Part shown: positions 25,001 through 37,000 of the stretch, piece after piece
Layout of the letters: each line of letters begins with the position of its first letter
Numbering within the stretch: position 1 is the stretch's first letter
NCBI RefSeq assembly: GCF_964355755.1
Contig: NC_092670.1
Coordinates: 16,553,201-16,617,200, forward strand
Reading direction: 5' to 3'
DNA: 64,000 bases
Source: Antedon mediterranea
Taxonomy: Eukaryota > Echinodermata > Crinoidea > Comatulida > Antedonidae
Notes under the pieces: model-generated
The model's input: only the letters and a program-made list of their open reading frames with translations
What the model was told of the DNA's origin: nothing
The model's database searches: none
Made by a program: the position numbers and the translations under genes

Positions 25001-28000
25001 AAACATATCTTAGTTTTTCTTACTTTTAAGATTTTATTCAGATAATTTCTTATTTTATTTGGAATTTCAATGCGATTAAGTCATTGTTATCCAGTCTTGT
25101 AGGAATACATATTGAAAATCTGTAATAACATGTCATATTGGCACTGGTTCAAGTAAGCCGTCTAGGTAATTCCTCTGCACTGTTTTTAATACTAAGCGGA
25201 AATTATGTGCGTTGGCATGATCAAGTGTACAATGTCTGACAACAACTTCTGCAAACTTTTAAATTGATTTGTATTACTTGACACTAGCACAATGGCCAGG
25301 ACAATGATAAAGATAAATTGATTAAACTTTTTAGGAACGATGCCTCTTATGAAACCAATTTCCTGTCTAATTTCTAGAACACCTTGATCGGTGGTGGAAG
25401 AGGCGTGGCATAAACAAAAGAGGGCACTAATCGCACATGGAGAAGAAAACTAAACAAAGAAACAACTTGGGGATTGAATTGCTCACGGCGGTTTATGTAA
25501 CTGACTGACAAACAATTGGTGGCAGCAAACAAATATAAACCAAACTAGAATAATTTAAGAACTGTAGAATAGGATCATCAACTTACATTGCTGTGGAGGT
25601 AGCAAATGGATCTAATTTACGAGATGCACCAGCAGGAACTGCCATCCCAGGTCGTGATGAAAAGGCAGCAGAGAATGACCCACCAACTGGGGAGGCTGGA
25701 GGTGGAATTTCCAACAGCAACGCCAAACGCTCCATCTTCATCTGCCGTACTTTCTGACGACCTGGAAGAAGGATGCTCTTTTAATAATGCTGTTTAGATC
25801 TCTAAAATGCTGGTCACCAGTTTTCTCCCACTCAAGTCCAACAAATTAAGCAAAGTACTAAATTATTGATATACTATAAGATGTAATTAATCTTCTAAAT
25901 ACAAAAAAGTCAAATAAAATGGTATTTTGACAAAATATAGCCTTTGATTGCTCTATGTTTTTAATGGTGAGGCCTAACCTACCACTACTACACAAGTGTT
26001 TATTTTATGTGTTATTTTCTTATACCAGTTGGAGCCAATTTATTCCAGCAAATCTTGCTGGTGAAACCTGCTTTAGGAGAACACTGGGTCACTGAACATC
26101 ATTTTCAGCATGCATAGAAACACCAATGATGACAAACTTTACTACATTCTAATCCTTTTTATGTCATTATACCATTTTTTCCAAAAATGATGGTAAAAGT
26201 TTGATTAACTGTACCTTTTAAAAGTCTTTGCTTAGCTGCCATACACCTTATATGGTCATCAAAAATAAACCGTGCAGCCAATAACGGGAAAGGTTTGGCG
26301 TGGCTACTTATCAATCGTTTGTGAATCGTAACATGCAGTGATCGACTATCATCCTTGTCGCCTTGAACTTCGACATCCTAAAATAATTTAATTATACTTT
26401 AATTTATAATTTGATTATAATGTTGGGTATTATGATGACAGATGACAATTATTGAACAGTCATGAAAAGGTAATAATAAAGATAACGTAACACTTTACCG
26501 TCTACTTCCAATGCGAAGCTCCCAAATATAAATGATCCAATACAAATTTGGGGTATATCCCAAAATCTCAACACTATTCAAGTTCAACTTTAACATCATC
26601 AATAAGTACTAACCTGAAGTGGTCCCACAAACTTGACCACACCCCATCCAAGTCTTTTAACATCAGGTTCAACTAAAATCACTTGGTAACTATCCATAAC
26701 AAGGAAACGCCGCTGCCTCTGACTAAAATCAAAATAAAACAAAAAATTACAGGTATGTCTTTGAATACAAATAAAGGTGTGTAAATGTTCTTTTGGAATT
26801 ATCATTACTGATGTTTTGATAGTTGGTTGATCCTCTGCAACCTCTAGGATAAATATTCTTAGGAATCTTTAATAGGATTGTGGTGCTTAGTCATTTTTAT
26901 GTACAATAGCAACTTTAAGATGATATGTCTGTGGTAGCATGAAGATGTCTGTGGTAGCATGAAGATGTCCTCGGTAGCATGAAGATGTCTGTGGTAGCAT
27001 GAAGATGTCTGTTGTAGGGGTGATGTTATCTGCTGTAGGGGTGATGTGGTCTGTTGTAGGGATGATGATGTCTGTTGTAGGGATGATGATGTCTGTTGTA
27101 GGGATGATGATGTCTGTGGTAGCATGAAGATGTCTGTGGTAGGGGTGATGATGTCTGTTGTAGGGGTGATGATGTCTGTTGTAGGGGTGATGATGTCTGT
27201 TGTAGGGGTGATGTTGTCTGTTGTAGGGGTGATGTTGTCTGTTGTAGGGGTGATGTTGTCTGTGGTAGCATGAAGTTGTCTGTGGTAGGGTGATGTTGTC
27301 TGTTGTAGGGGTGATGTTGTCTGTTGCAGGGGTGATGATGTATGTTGTAGGGGTGATGATGTATGTTGTAGGGGTGCGTGTGGCGCAGGGTGTTGGACGT
27401 TGGACTACTGATCGTGAGACCGAGGTTCGAATCCAACTCTCGCCGCATTGCTTGTATCCTTAGGCAAGATACTTTACTTACGTTTGCCTCTCTCCACCCA
27501 GGTGGTGTATAAATGGGTACCCGGTTAGATCAAGACACAACTTTGCGCTGATTACTAGCTGCAATATGGGAGTATGTTTCCATACGTGTTTGATCCAAAA
27601 AATGACTGGGGTAATAATGTTCAGCGCTTAGAGAAGCTTGCTTGTAGAGCGCTATATAAGAATGAACTATTATTATTAGTATTATGATGTATCTTGTAGG
27701 GGTGATGACGGTAGAGATGGTATATGTCGTAATAGTAATAATGATGAAAGGTAAATATGGTAGCCATGGTGGTGATATTTCTTTATGTGCTGGTAACAAT
27801 AAACTATATTATGGTGGTTATAATGATGATGGTTGGTGACAGTGTTGTACTGGAATGTTTATTGCACGCCCTGTAGCATTATAACTTACCCTTTGTCTTT
27901 AGGTAATACAGAGCAAGCTATTAGATCACTATTATCTGCAAATGAAAAAAATAAATGTTTCAGGGAATCGGTGCATAAGACATAAGGGAAGTCAACTTAG

Positions 28001-31000
28001 GTCATATCAAGTAATGCCATCCCCTCACCCCGACAATCCCCTCTATTTCTGTACACTGTACGTGTCTACTGGTGGAGTCACTGCAGTAACTATAATTGGT
28101 TTAATCTTTAAACTCATTTATGCCTTTTTGGTGGGGAGAGGAAGGGGGTGGTGGTGGATAATCATACACACTGTTTATTGCGGACTTGCAAAACTATATT
28201 CAAACACAATAAAATCATATCAAACGCAATGGTAGAATACATGTTCCAATAACTAAAACAAACAGATTGAGATATGCCTTTGTTGCAAATGCTATTCATA
28301 TAATTAATTCACGTCACCATCGATAAAATGTTATGTAATACAAGACTATGTAAACAATGAAACTTTTAAAACGTAAATTTTTTCAATTTATAAATGTTTT
28401 TATATTTTTAATATTTGTAAACGTTTTTAACATTTTTAGCCTATTTGAAATTTTAGCAATTTATAAATTGTAAAGGTTTTAGGAACATTCTAATGGTTTG
28501 AATCCTTTTAAAGCTGTTTTAAACTATTTTAATCTCCTGAATCCTATTCAATTTTAATACCCAGTCATTTTTACACCGTGTTTCATAACTTATATTTTTT
28601 GTGCAATTATGTGTGTGTACATAATATATTATATTGTATATCTATTCATTATTTTACTAATAATTGTCAATCTTCAAGAAGAATTTCTGTTGTTATTTTA
28701 TGATGATGATGGACAAATAAAGCATTTCAGTATTCAGTAGTTATTGCATTAAAAAAAAATGTTACTGCAGTAACTGCAGTAGAATAATTTTGACATGATC
28801 CCTTATTGTAAATCTTTACAACACTGTCTCTTTAAACATTCATGCATTTTCATTCCTAATACAGTACAGCATTAGATTGAATAATAAAACATGTTTTCTT
28901 TTATTGCATAATTAAAATTTATAAATTCGAAGAATTGTAAACTATTAATAATTTATGGTTTACAGCCTCATGACAAAAAATGATAATTATAATATATTTA
29001 TAATAGATTGTAATTTCTTGGAAAATTATAGTTTGTAAATGTAAATGATAAATATAGCTAGTTTCTATTGGGATTGAAACAATCAGTTTTATTGCTTTTA
29101 CAAATGAAAATTGATTATTAAATATTTAACATTTTCTACGAAATTATTCAATTATTTAAATTTCAAGAAGATATCATATTTTTAGCAATAATATTCAGAA
29201 ATCATTTTTTTACAAAAATGTCAGATTTCAATGAAAAGGAATATAATAGTGTATAGTACAATAACATTTTTTCAAATTAAATCATAGTATTACTAGTTTC
29301 ATAATACTGAAGTTAAAGAATCAAAATACAGTAGAAATTAAAGGGACACCTTCTGTCACTTGAATAGGGTTGGCCATGTTACATATTTTCACATGTCAAA
29401 GTGTCTCTTAATAGGGTTGGCCATGTTACATATTTTCACATGTCAAAGTGTCTCTTAATAGGGGTGGTCAACTGAGTAGGGGTTGATCATGGTGTTAAAA
29501 CCTATATTGTTCCTTGTTCAAAAAATGTCCCCTCACTAGTACTGTAGTATCTATGATGAAATATAACATTGAATTTTAACATTGAATTCTATTTAAGCAC
29601 AAGTTATGCATATTGTGCTTGCCTTCCAATCCCAAGGTCCGGGGTTCAATTCTGACCTAGTACCAAGGTTGTAATTGTACTCCTTAACCCTCAAAATGAG
29701 ACTTAGTTTATAAGCAATTATTAAATAGTTTATCCATTCTGTAATTTGTGAGTTGCGCACTGTTGGATGCATATAAAACAAATAAAATAAATTGCCTTTG
29801 TGTAATCAGTAAATGACATAGTTAGATTTAAGGGCCGACGCCCCTATCTCAAACATACAACAATTATGTTTCCTTTGTCATGTTTATCTACTGTGTTATC
29901 TCTGAATTCAATTAATGGTATAATAAATAGTTACAATCCTCTGTGTAAACAAGTCATCCATTAATGGTTGAACAATCAAATTACAATAATTAAAATGATA
30001 AGTATTACTAATTTTGAGATTGTGAGATCAAATTCTACAAGAGAACAACTATTTCATCAAAATAATTAGTTTTTCTTAGAAATTGATATAAATTCTAAGA
30101 GAATTCTTTTAGAACTTGCAGAAAAAAGAATACTGTCCAGCCACTGACAAACATTTGTTTTGTTTAATGTTAAATCTTGTTAATTTTCACTGACCATATT
30201 ACATATTTTCACTGACCATATACATGTAACAATTTTCACTGACCATATAACAATATTCACTGACCATATACATATTTTCACTGACCATAACAATTTTCAC
30301 TGACCATATTACATATTTTCACTGACCATAACAATTTTCACTGACCATATAATATTTATCATGTTTAGATTAAACCTGTAAATGTCACTGTTGGTTTGAA
30401 ATGGAAAAAATAAAGTTTAAAATAATATAATTCAATTTTAACCCTTTTTTTATTTTACCCTTTTTATTATTTGAATAAGGACACAACTGTTTTAACTTTC
30501 AATTTAATACATTTTCAGGAAATCCTATTTGCCGACAGTTCCAATTATATTTCTCCTTTAATCAAGCTCTATTAAATTAAATATATCATTTTGACACTCA
30601 ATGACAATGAGATATTTTTAGCTACTGCAATCAAGGTTATTTTTCAGAGAATTTATTAGATTTTTATCTACCACAATAGTGTCTCAACTCAATTCCACGA
30701 AATCCAGATTTGGACAATGAATATTTTATGAACAATAGCTGATTCTATCCTGTTTTGATTCGTAAAGGAAACCATTTCACACAAGGTCCTCCAGAAGTCT
30801 TTCCTGACCGCCGCAGGCCAGCTAAAATACACCAATATGTAAACAGAAAGAAAGAACATTAACCCTTTCACTGCAGAGCATTATTCACACCTCTGTGCGT
30901 AATATATATTTAAGAAAAACATGATATTTTAATAAATTGCAAAAAAATACTAATTGAGATAATTGTGTAATTATTTTTGTGGGGTGTGATGGGCAAAGGG

Positions 31001-34000
31001 TTAGTCTACAGTTAGGTATAAAAAAAAAGTAATTTGCATATTGATGACGTCATGTGACGTCATTACAGGTATTTTGGATTTTGTGTGTTTTATCGAATCA
31101 ACAAAAAAATTATATTTTCTGTAAGAAATTCTTATGGAATACGTTTTTCCAACTGGATATTGATAAAGATACGTATACCAAATAAAAATATTTAAAAAAA
31201 TTGAATTATTTTTATTGTTTTATAAAAATTATGCACAAATCAAAGTTTTGGGGCAAAATTATGCTTCTCAAAACAACTTTTCAAGGTAGAAATACTATTA
31301 TGCTATACTATATATAATTAATTAACTATAGAGGGCGCATTATTTTCAAGACAATAATACAACTATAGAGGGCCATTTTTTTTGCTGGAAAAAAATTTTA
31401 ATGACTTGCATAAATATTCAAGTTCGTCGAAAAAATATAGAGGGTGCTATATATTATAGGCAAATACGATTAAATGATTGTTTTGCCCATACCCGGTATT
31501 ACCGTGTATACATATTTCAACGACGTCTGTTTATACCCGGTAGTACCGGGTATACGCAGTGAAGGGGTTAAAAAGACTGATACAGTTCACATGGCAATTT
31601 AGTATTTAGCTCTTTATTAATGTAATTTTTGTAATGTAAAAAGCTGGGTTCATATTTATGTGCAATTTAATTATACAGGTTTGTGTTTATGTGAACAGGG
31701 TATTGTGAACATGTAATTCTTTTTAAACCATTTAGATTTTGAATTAGTGTTGAAATATTAAAATATACTGGCCGACCTCTTCAGTCAAAGACTGGTCTCC
31801 CAGAGGACCCAGTTATGAGTGGCTGTGATGTACTAGTACACTGGGGTAACTCCCTACTCGTCTCGAAAGATCTACTAGGTTCTTTAACGTGCACATGAGC
31901 TGGATGTGTAACATTGGAACTACGGTTTATATAGTAGTTCTTATCCGAGAAGATAAAGTATAGTTACAGTTAAAATAAAGTATAATACAGTTAAAATAAA
32001 GTATAGTTACAGTTTTACAACAAAAAAATTCTTACAAAAAACACCGCTCGACATTTCAAAATTAATCATTGTTCTTTTGATTAATTTATGATTAATTATA
32101 AAAAGACGTCCTTTAATCGCAAAGATACATAAAAATCAGAGATAGTTCTTTAATTATGAATCACATGCCCATTTTTTCACTAGTTAATTGTATACACAGC
32201 ATTTGAAGGAAGACATGTGTACCTTTCCAACAATGTATTATTTGCCAACAAATATTAATCTACTAATTAAAAATGGCATTTAAAAATGGTAAATTTTGAA
32301 CTTTAATGTGCTGTAGCCTGTTTGTCTGTGACCTCAACCTGAACTGTAGGCATGCAACTGAATACCCTCTAGAGACTTACAAGTGAAAATTCTTCCACAA
32401 TCTGTTGATTCGCGTCAACCAATCAAATGGCAAGAATCCAAAATCGTTTAACCGTGAGCCCTCATAAACTCTTTTCCCAGACGTTTTTTGGGTCCAGCAG
32501 CTGGGACCTATAAATTATAGTCGAGTTTCCATTTTAGCAAAACTGTCGGCCTTAGATACTAAAGCTACCGCTATGAAACAGCTTATTAATGAATATGTCC
32601 TCCTGGGACATACCTGGCTAGAGCAGCGGCGCGAAAAATAAATAAAATATATACAGCAATAAACATTACAATGCATCAAGCAAGAATTGTGAGCTCTTGA
32701 TTGACTCCCTTTAAATATTTTGTTTGTAATTACCAAGAACATATTACTAGCTTAAAAGTTACACAATGAACAGGTAATGACACACAGCTAATGAAGCTGT
32801 CATTTAGAAATGATTAATAATTGACTCACTGCATGTTTCAATGAAACTATATAATTGAAAATAATAACAGCTCATAATAAATGGACATTTGTCATGTCAT
32901 TCCATTATTAAATTAACATTGACAATGATTTATAATATATCTAGAATATAAAATTAGAAAAGAGAAATTCAATGTAATTTAATCGTTTTTCAGAATTTAA
33001 AGGATGTTGATTTAAAACTACCCTTGATATATTCCCCTTTCCACCCTTGATATATTCCCCCTCCCTACCCTTGATATATTTCCCCTCCCCACCCTTGATA
33101 TATTGCCCCTCCCTACCCGTGATATATTTCCCCTCCCCACCCTTGATATATTCCCCTTTCCACTCTTGATAAATTCCCCTTTCCACCCTTGATATATGTC
33201 CCTTCCCCACCCTTGATATATTCCCTTTCCACCCTTCATATATGTCCCTTCCCCACCCTTGATATATTCCCCTTTCACCCTTGATATATTCTCCTTTCCA
33301 AATTCCACCCTTCATATATGTCCCTTCCCCACCCTTGATATATTCCCCTTTCCACCCTTGATATATGTCCCTTCCCCCACCCTTGATATATTCCCCTTTC
33401 CACCCTTGATATATTCTTCTCTCCACCCTTCATATATGTCCCTTCCCCACCCTTCATATATTCCCTTTCCACCCTTCATATACTCTCCTCCCACCCTTGA
33501 TATTTCCCCCTCCCCATCCCTGATTTTATACCTCCATCCATAAAATAGCCCACAATTGATACAAGCCCTTACCCATGATAGTAACTTAACATTAGTACTG
33601 ATAAGCTCACCCACACCTCACCCCTCGCAAAATATAGAGAAATGATCATCATGCCTCATGCTGACCCGTAACTTCACTTCTTAAAACCAAGAGAATCAAC
33701 TTTATAACCAAAGTAACTTGAGATAATTCTCTACTCATAACGACTTCTCCAAGATTATTTGAGAAGTTTTTTGTGTTATGGAAAGATTGGATGACAAGCG
33801 TGTACTTGGATTTGAGCACGTTTGCGGATTAACCGTAACTCTACTTAAGATTTACTCAACATCTTCCTGGAAGTGCCTAATCAATATTGCAACCTAAATC
33901 TGACAATGACCAACTAATGAGCATTCAATATGCCTATAAATATCAGCGGAAACAGTTTAAAATACATAAAACACATTACAAAACATGATGAATCAAGTTT

Positions 34001-37000
34001 TTTGTTATTCTATGAAACATTTATTATTAAGGGAACACTTTCCTATGAAACAGACGATGGCCTATATTTTATTTTTTTTATACAGTATTTCATATGCATA
34101 CAACAGCGAGCACAAACTCGCCAATTACAGGATGGATAAACTATATTTTATAATATTATATTTATCGTGCTTATAAACTAAGGCTTAGGGAGTGGAGTCG
34201 TGAGTTACAACCCTGGCACTAGGTCAGGATTGAATATCGGCACAAGGTCAGAAGTGAACCCCAGACCCCACCAAGCTACAACTCCACTACGTTTTAACAC
34301 TATCCAACTCCTATAGGAGACACTCCTTCGGAAACTTTGTTCGGTTCCAAAAGCATCTCTTTTTATAGGGATTTTATAGTGTATTTGAAACATTAATAAG
34401 TCATGTAGTGCATGGTTACCATTCCAAAACATAAAGTTTAAAAATTGTTTGATGCAACATGGACTGGAAAAGACACTTGGAAAAACTCCATTGTAAAGTA
34501 CTATATTAGAGGTTAAAGAATTTCTATAATCTAAATCATGAATATATTCATAAGTAAAGATAAACAGTAATATTGATTACTTCTTCAACATACACAATTT
34601 TAAAGTCACCGGTTTACAGGGTATTATCAATAGCTTTAGTGATTTATTCTCAGAATTTCTTTTGATACTTTCGTTTTTTTATTAAAAGAATCAATTATTG
34701 ATGGTAAAACAAATGCATATTACAAGAATTGAAACCACAATGTTGATTAAAGACTTATACAGTCAATGATTTTTGTATGATTAAGAACTAATCAATATTT
34801 ATATTATCTTATGAATAATTCATAAGGTATTGATTTGGTAATTCCAAGCAGAGTTTTAATTTAGTATTTTAATTGTAATGTAATCTTAAAACGCATTCAA
34901 TTTTAATTGCATCCGGTTCTGATCAATATCATTATCATCTGGAAATATACAGTACAGTAACTGATGAAACACATGGCAATATTATTCTGTAAAGCTCTGT
35001 CTACACTATGAAACTAGCTTGAAAAAAAAAGTGTGATGTGCCCAAATATGGTAGTGATAGGATGTCATCGTTTTTCCAATATCACATGTTTTTGTGACAT
35101 ATAAAGTTTGATAATGTACTGTAGACATGACAATATTATTCATAATCTGTAAAACTATGTCTACACTATGAAACTTATTAGCTTGACAAAAAAAGTGTGA
35201 TGTGCCCAAATATGGTAGTGATAGGATGTCATCGCTTCCATATATCACATGTTTTTGTCACATAAATTTTGATAATGTAGAGATGGCAATATTATTCAAA
35301 TTCTGTAAAGCTCTGTCTACACTATCAAACTAGCTTGACAAAAAAAGTGTCCAAATATGGTAGTGATATGTTATTGTGTCCATATCTGGGCACATTACAT
35401 TTGTGACTGGTGGTAATGGTTTTGTCACCATTACTAGTAAGGCATGATTTTAAACAGCGGACAAGGTTTGACAATGACCATACTCTGCTGCTTATATTTT
35501 GTTACTAATACAATACACTAGGAAACATGTGGTAATGTTTTGAATTATATTAGTAATAATAAACATTTTCACCTAGAACAATGACCTATTCATCTTTCTA
35601 TTTCTACTACTATTCCAACCGATCATTGAATGTTTTAATTATTATATATTTTTTATGTAATTATTTGAAATATATAATCATTTTTTGAAAATATCAATTT
35701 GTTATTCATTTATATAATGCCATATTTATATAGCGCCATTTTCATGAAAGAACATGTTCAAAGGCGCTTTACATAATAATACAATCAGGGAATATAAAAC
35801 ATAGTAGATCAATTTCTCATACAATATCATAATAGTTTATTGTAAAATAGGAAAGAGACCCAGCTAATTTTGAAATATAGTTTAAAATCTCCCTATGATC
35901 ATTCCAGTTATTTTGATACGCATATGTATGGATTCATGCGGACAAACATACAACGCCTCCCATGGTTCTCCCAATATAGAAATAAAGTACGGCAAATTAA
36001 GCGGAGTACCAAATTATATAAAGATGTAACTAGTAGTACTACAAAGAAATAAATTAATATTGTAATCTGTCTATCAACTGTCTGACGACATACAGCCTTT
36101 GATTGCCGTTGGTCTATGTTTTTTATGGCTAGGCTAACCTACTGTACCACTAGTAAATGTTATGTATAATTTCCTACACCATTTTTAATACCGGTTGGAG
36201 TAAATTTAAACTGGAAAATCCTGCTGGCAAAACCAGAGAACACTGACTCCCTTATTAAGATTACAAGCTTTTAGCCACAATCTTATACTTTATAAATTTC
36301 TGGATGCAAGTTTGAACAGAGTTAAAACAGTGAAAACTTAACAGCTCCTTAATATGAAAAAGCTAGCTGGTCTCGTTAATAAATTAAAATTATCTAATTG
36401 TTTGATCATCAATTAGTTTGATTACCGGTATTTGTTTACATGTATGTATATTTAACAGATCTTATCATTAATATTTATAATTGAATGACGAAAAATAGTG
36501 CAGTGACCACTTGATGATTAATAGCTGTGGTGGCAATATACTGATAATGGTTTCAATGAAGGGCCTTGATGGAAATTTTGGATATTAAATTTCAAAATAA
36601 ACCAAAACTAAAAATAGATTGATTGTGAGAAATACTGTCAATCAGGCCTTCTGGAAAACCTACATAACTTCCTTCACAAAACCTACTTACTTGTACTGTA
36701 TTGCAAAATATCGGCACATTGTATTCTCAGTGCCATTGTGAAACAGTATGAGGATACGGTTGACTACACTTAACAATATTCAATTCAGGGTTTAAAATGT
36801 AATTATGAAAAAGTTGGATTTTCCACTACCATATTTAAATATCACACCACTTTGAATAGACAGCCCACCCTCTTCCCTCAATGAAGAAAACGGAAAAGAA
36901 AGTAAAAAGACACCAGGCAGACCAAAAGAAAACTGGATGAACCAAATAAAAAAATATTTAAAATGAAAAAAATGTAGTCTTTAGCACAATTACAAACCAT

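Larger units (their letters stand above)
15522..25586. other. CLEC16A intron 21, repeat-rich
   Basis: Ten-kilobase intron between the conserved core and the C-terminal exons. It contains an inverted copy of the 1.9-kb repeat (17283-17345), a foldback element (17744-17938), an unidentified plus-strand open frame (18308-18568), duplicated AT-rich blocks at about 19390-19760, a poly-G run and (CT)n run (21904-22036), a 64-bp-spaced duplication (22648-22747), a pogo-like MITE (23659-23839) and a truncated TA-flanked MITE (24799-24903). I see no CLEC16A coding exon in it. Confidence 0.7.

Noticed and set aside
25606-25797. Plus-strand frame [15 protein letters not shown]
   Set aside because: Antisense shadow of CLEC16A exon 21 (25587-25761).
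26859-27448. Long frames of [14 protein letters not shown]-type protein on minus, and CCRDDDV/SVVGVM on plus
   Set aside because: They are direct translations of the 21-24-bp minisatellite; repeat length keeps many frames open on both strands.
27374-27450. Functional tRNA gene
   Set aside because: A- and B-box-like motifs are present, but the region does not fold into a proper acceptor stem and continues into a SINE body with a tail.
28750-28800. TTACTGCAGTAA palindromes as regulatory sites
   Set aside because: The word recurs at about 20509, 28073, 37867, 61411 and 63292, partly with shared flanks, so it looks like part of a dispersed repeat.
32941-33614. Glycine-rich [11 protein letters not shown]-type frames on minus and SYMSLPHP-type on plus
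   Set aside because: Several overlapping frames all spell the 23-25-bp minisatellite; no unique sequence and located in a CLEC16A intron.
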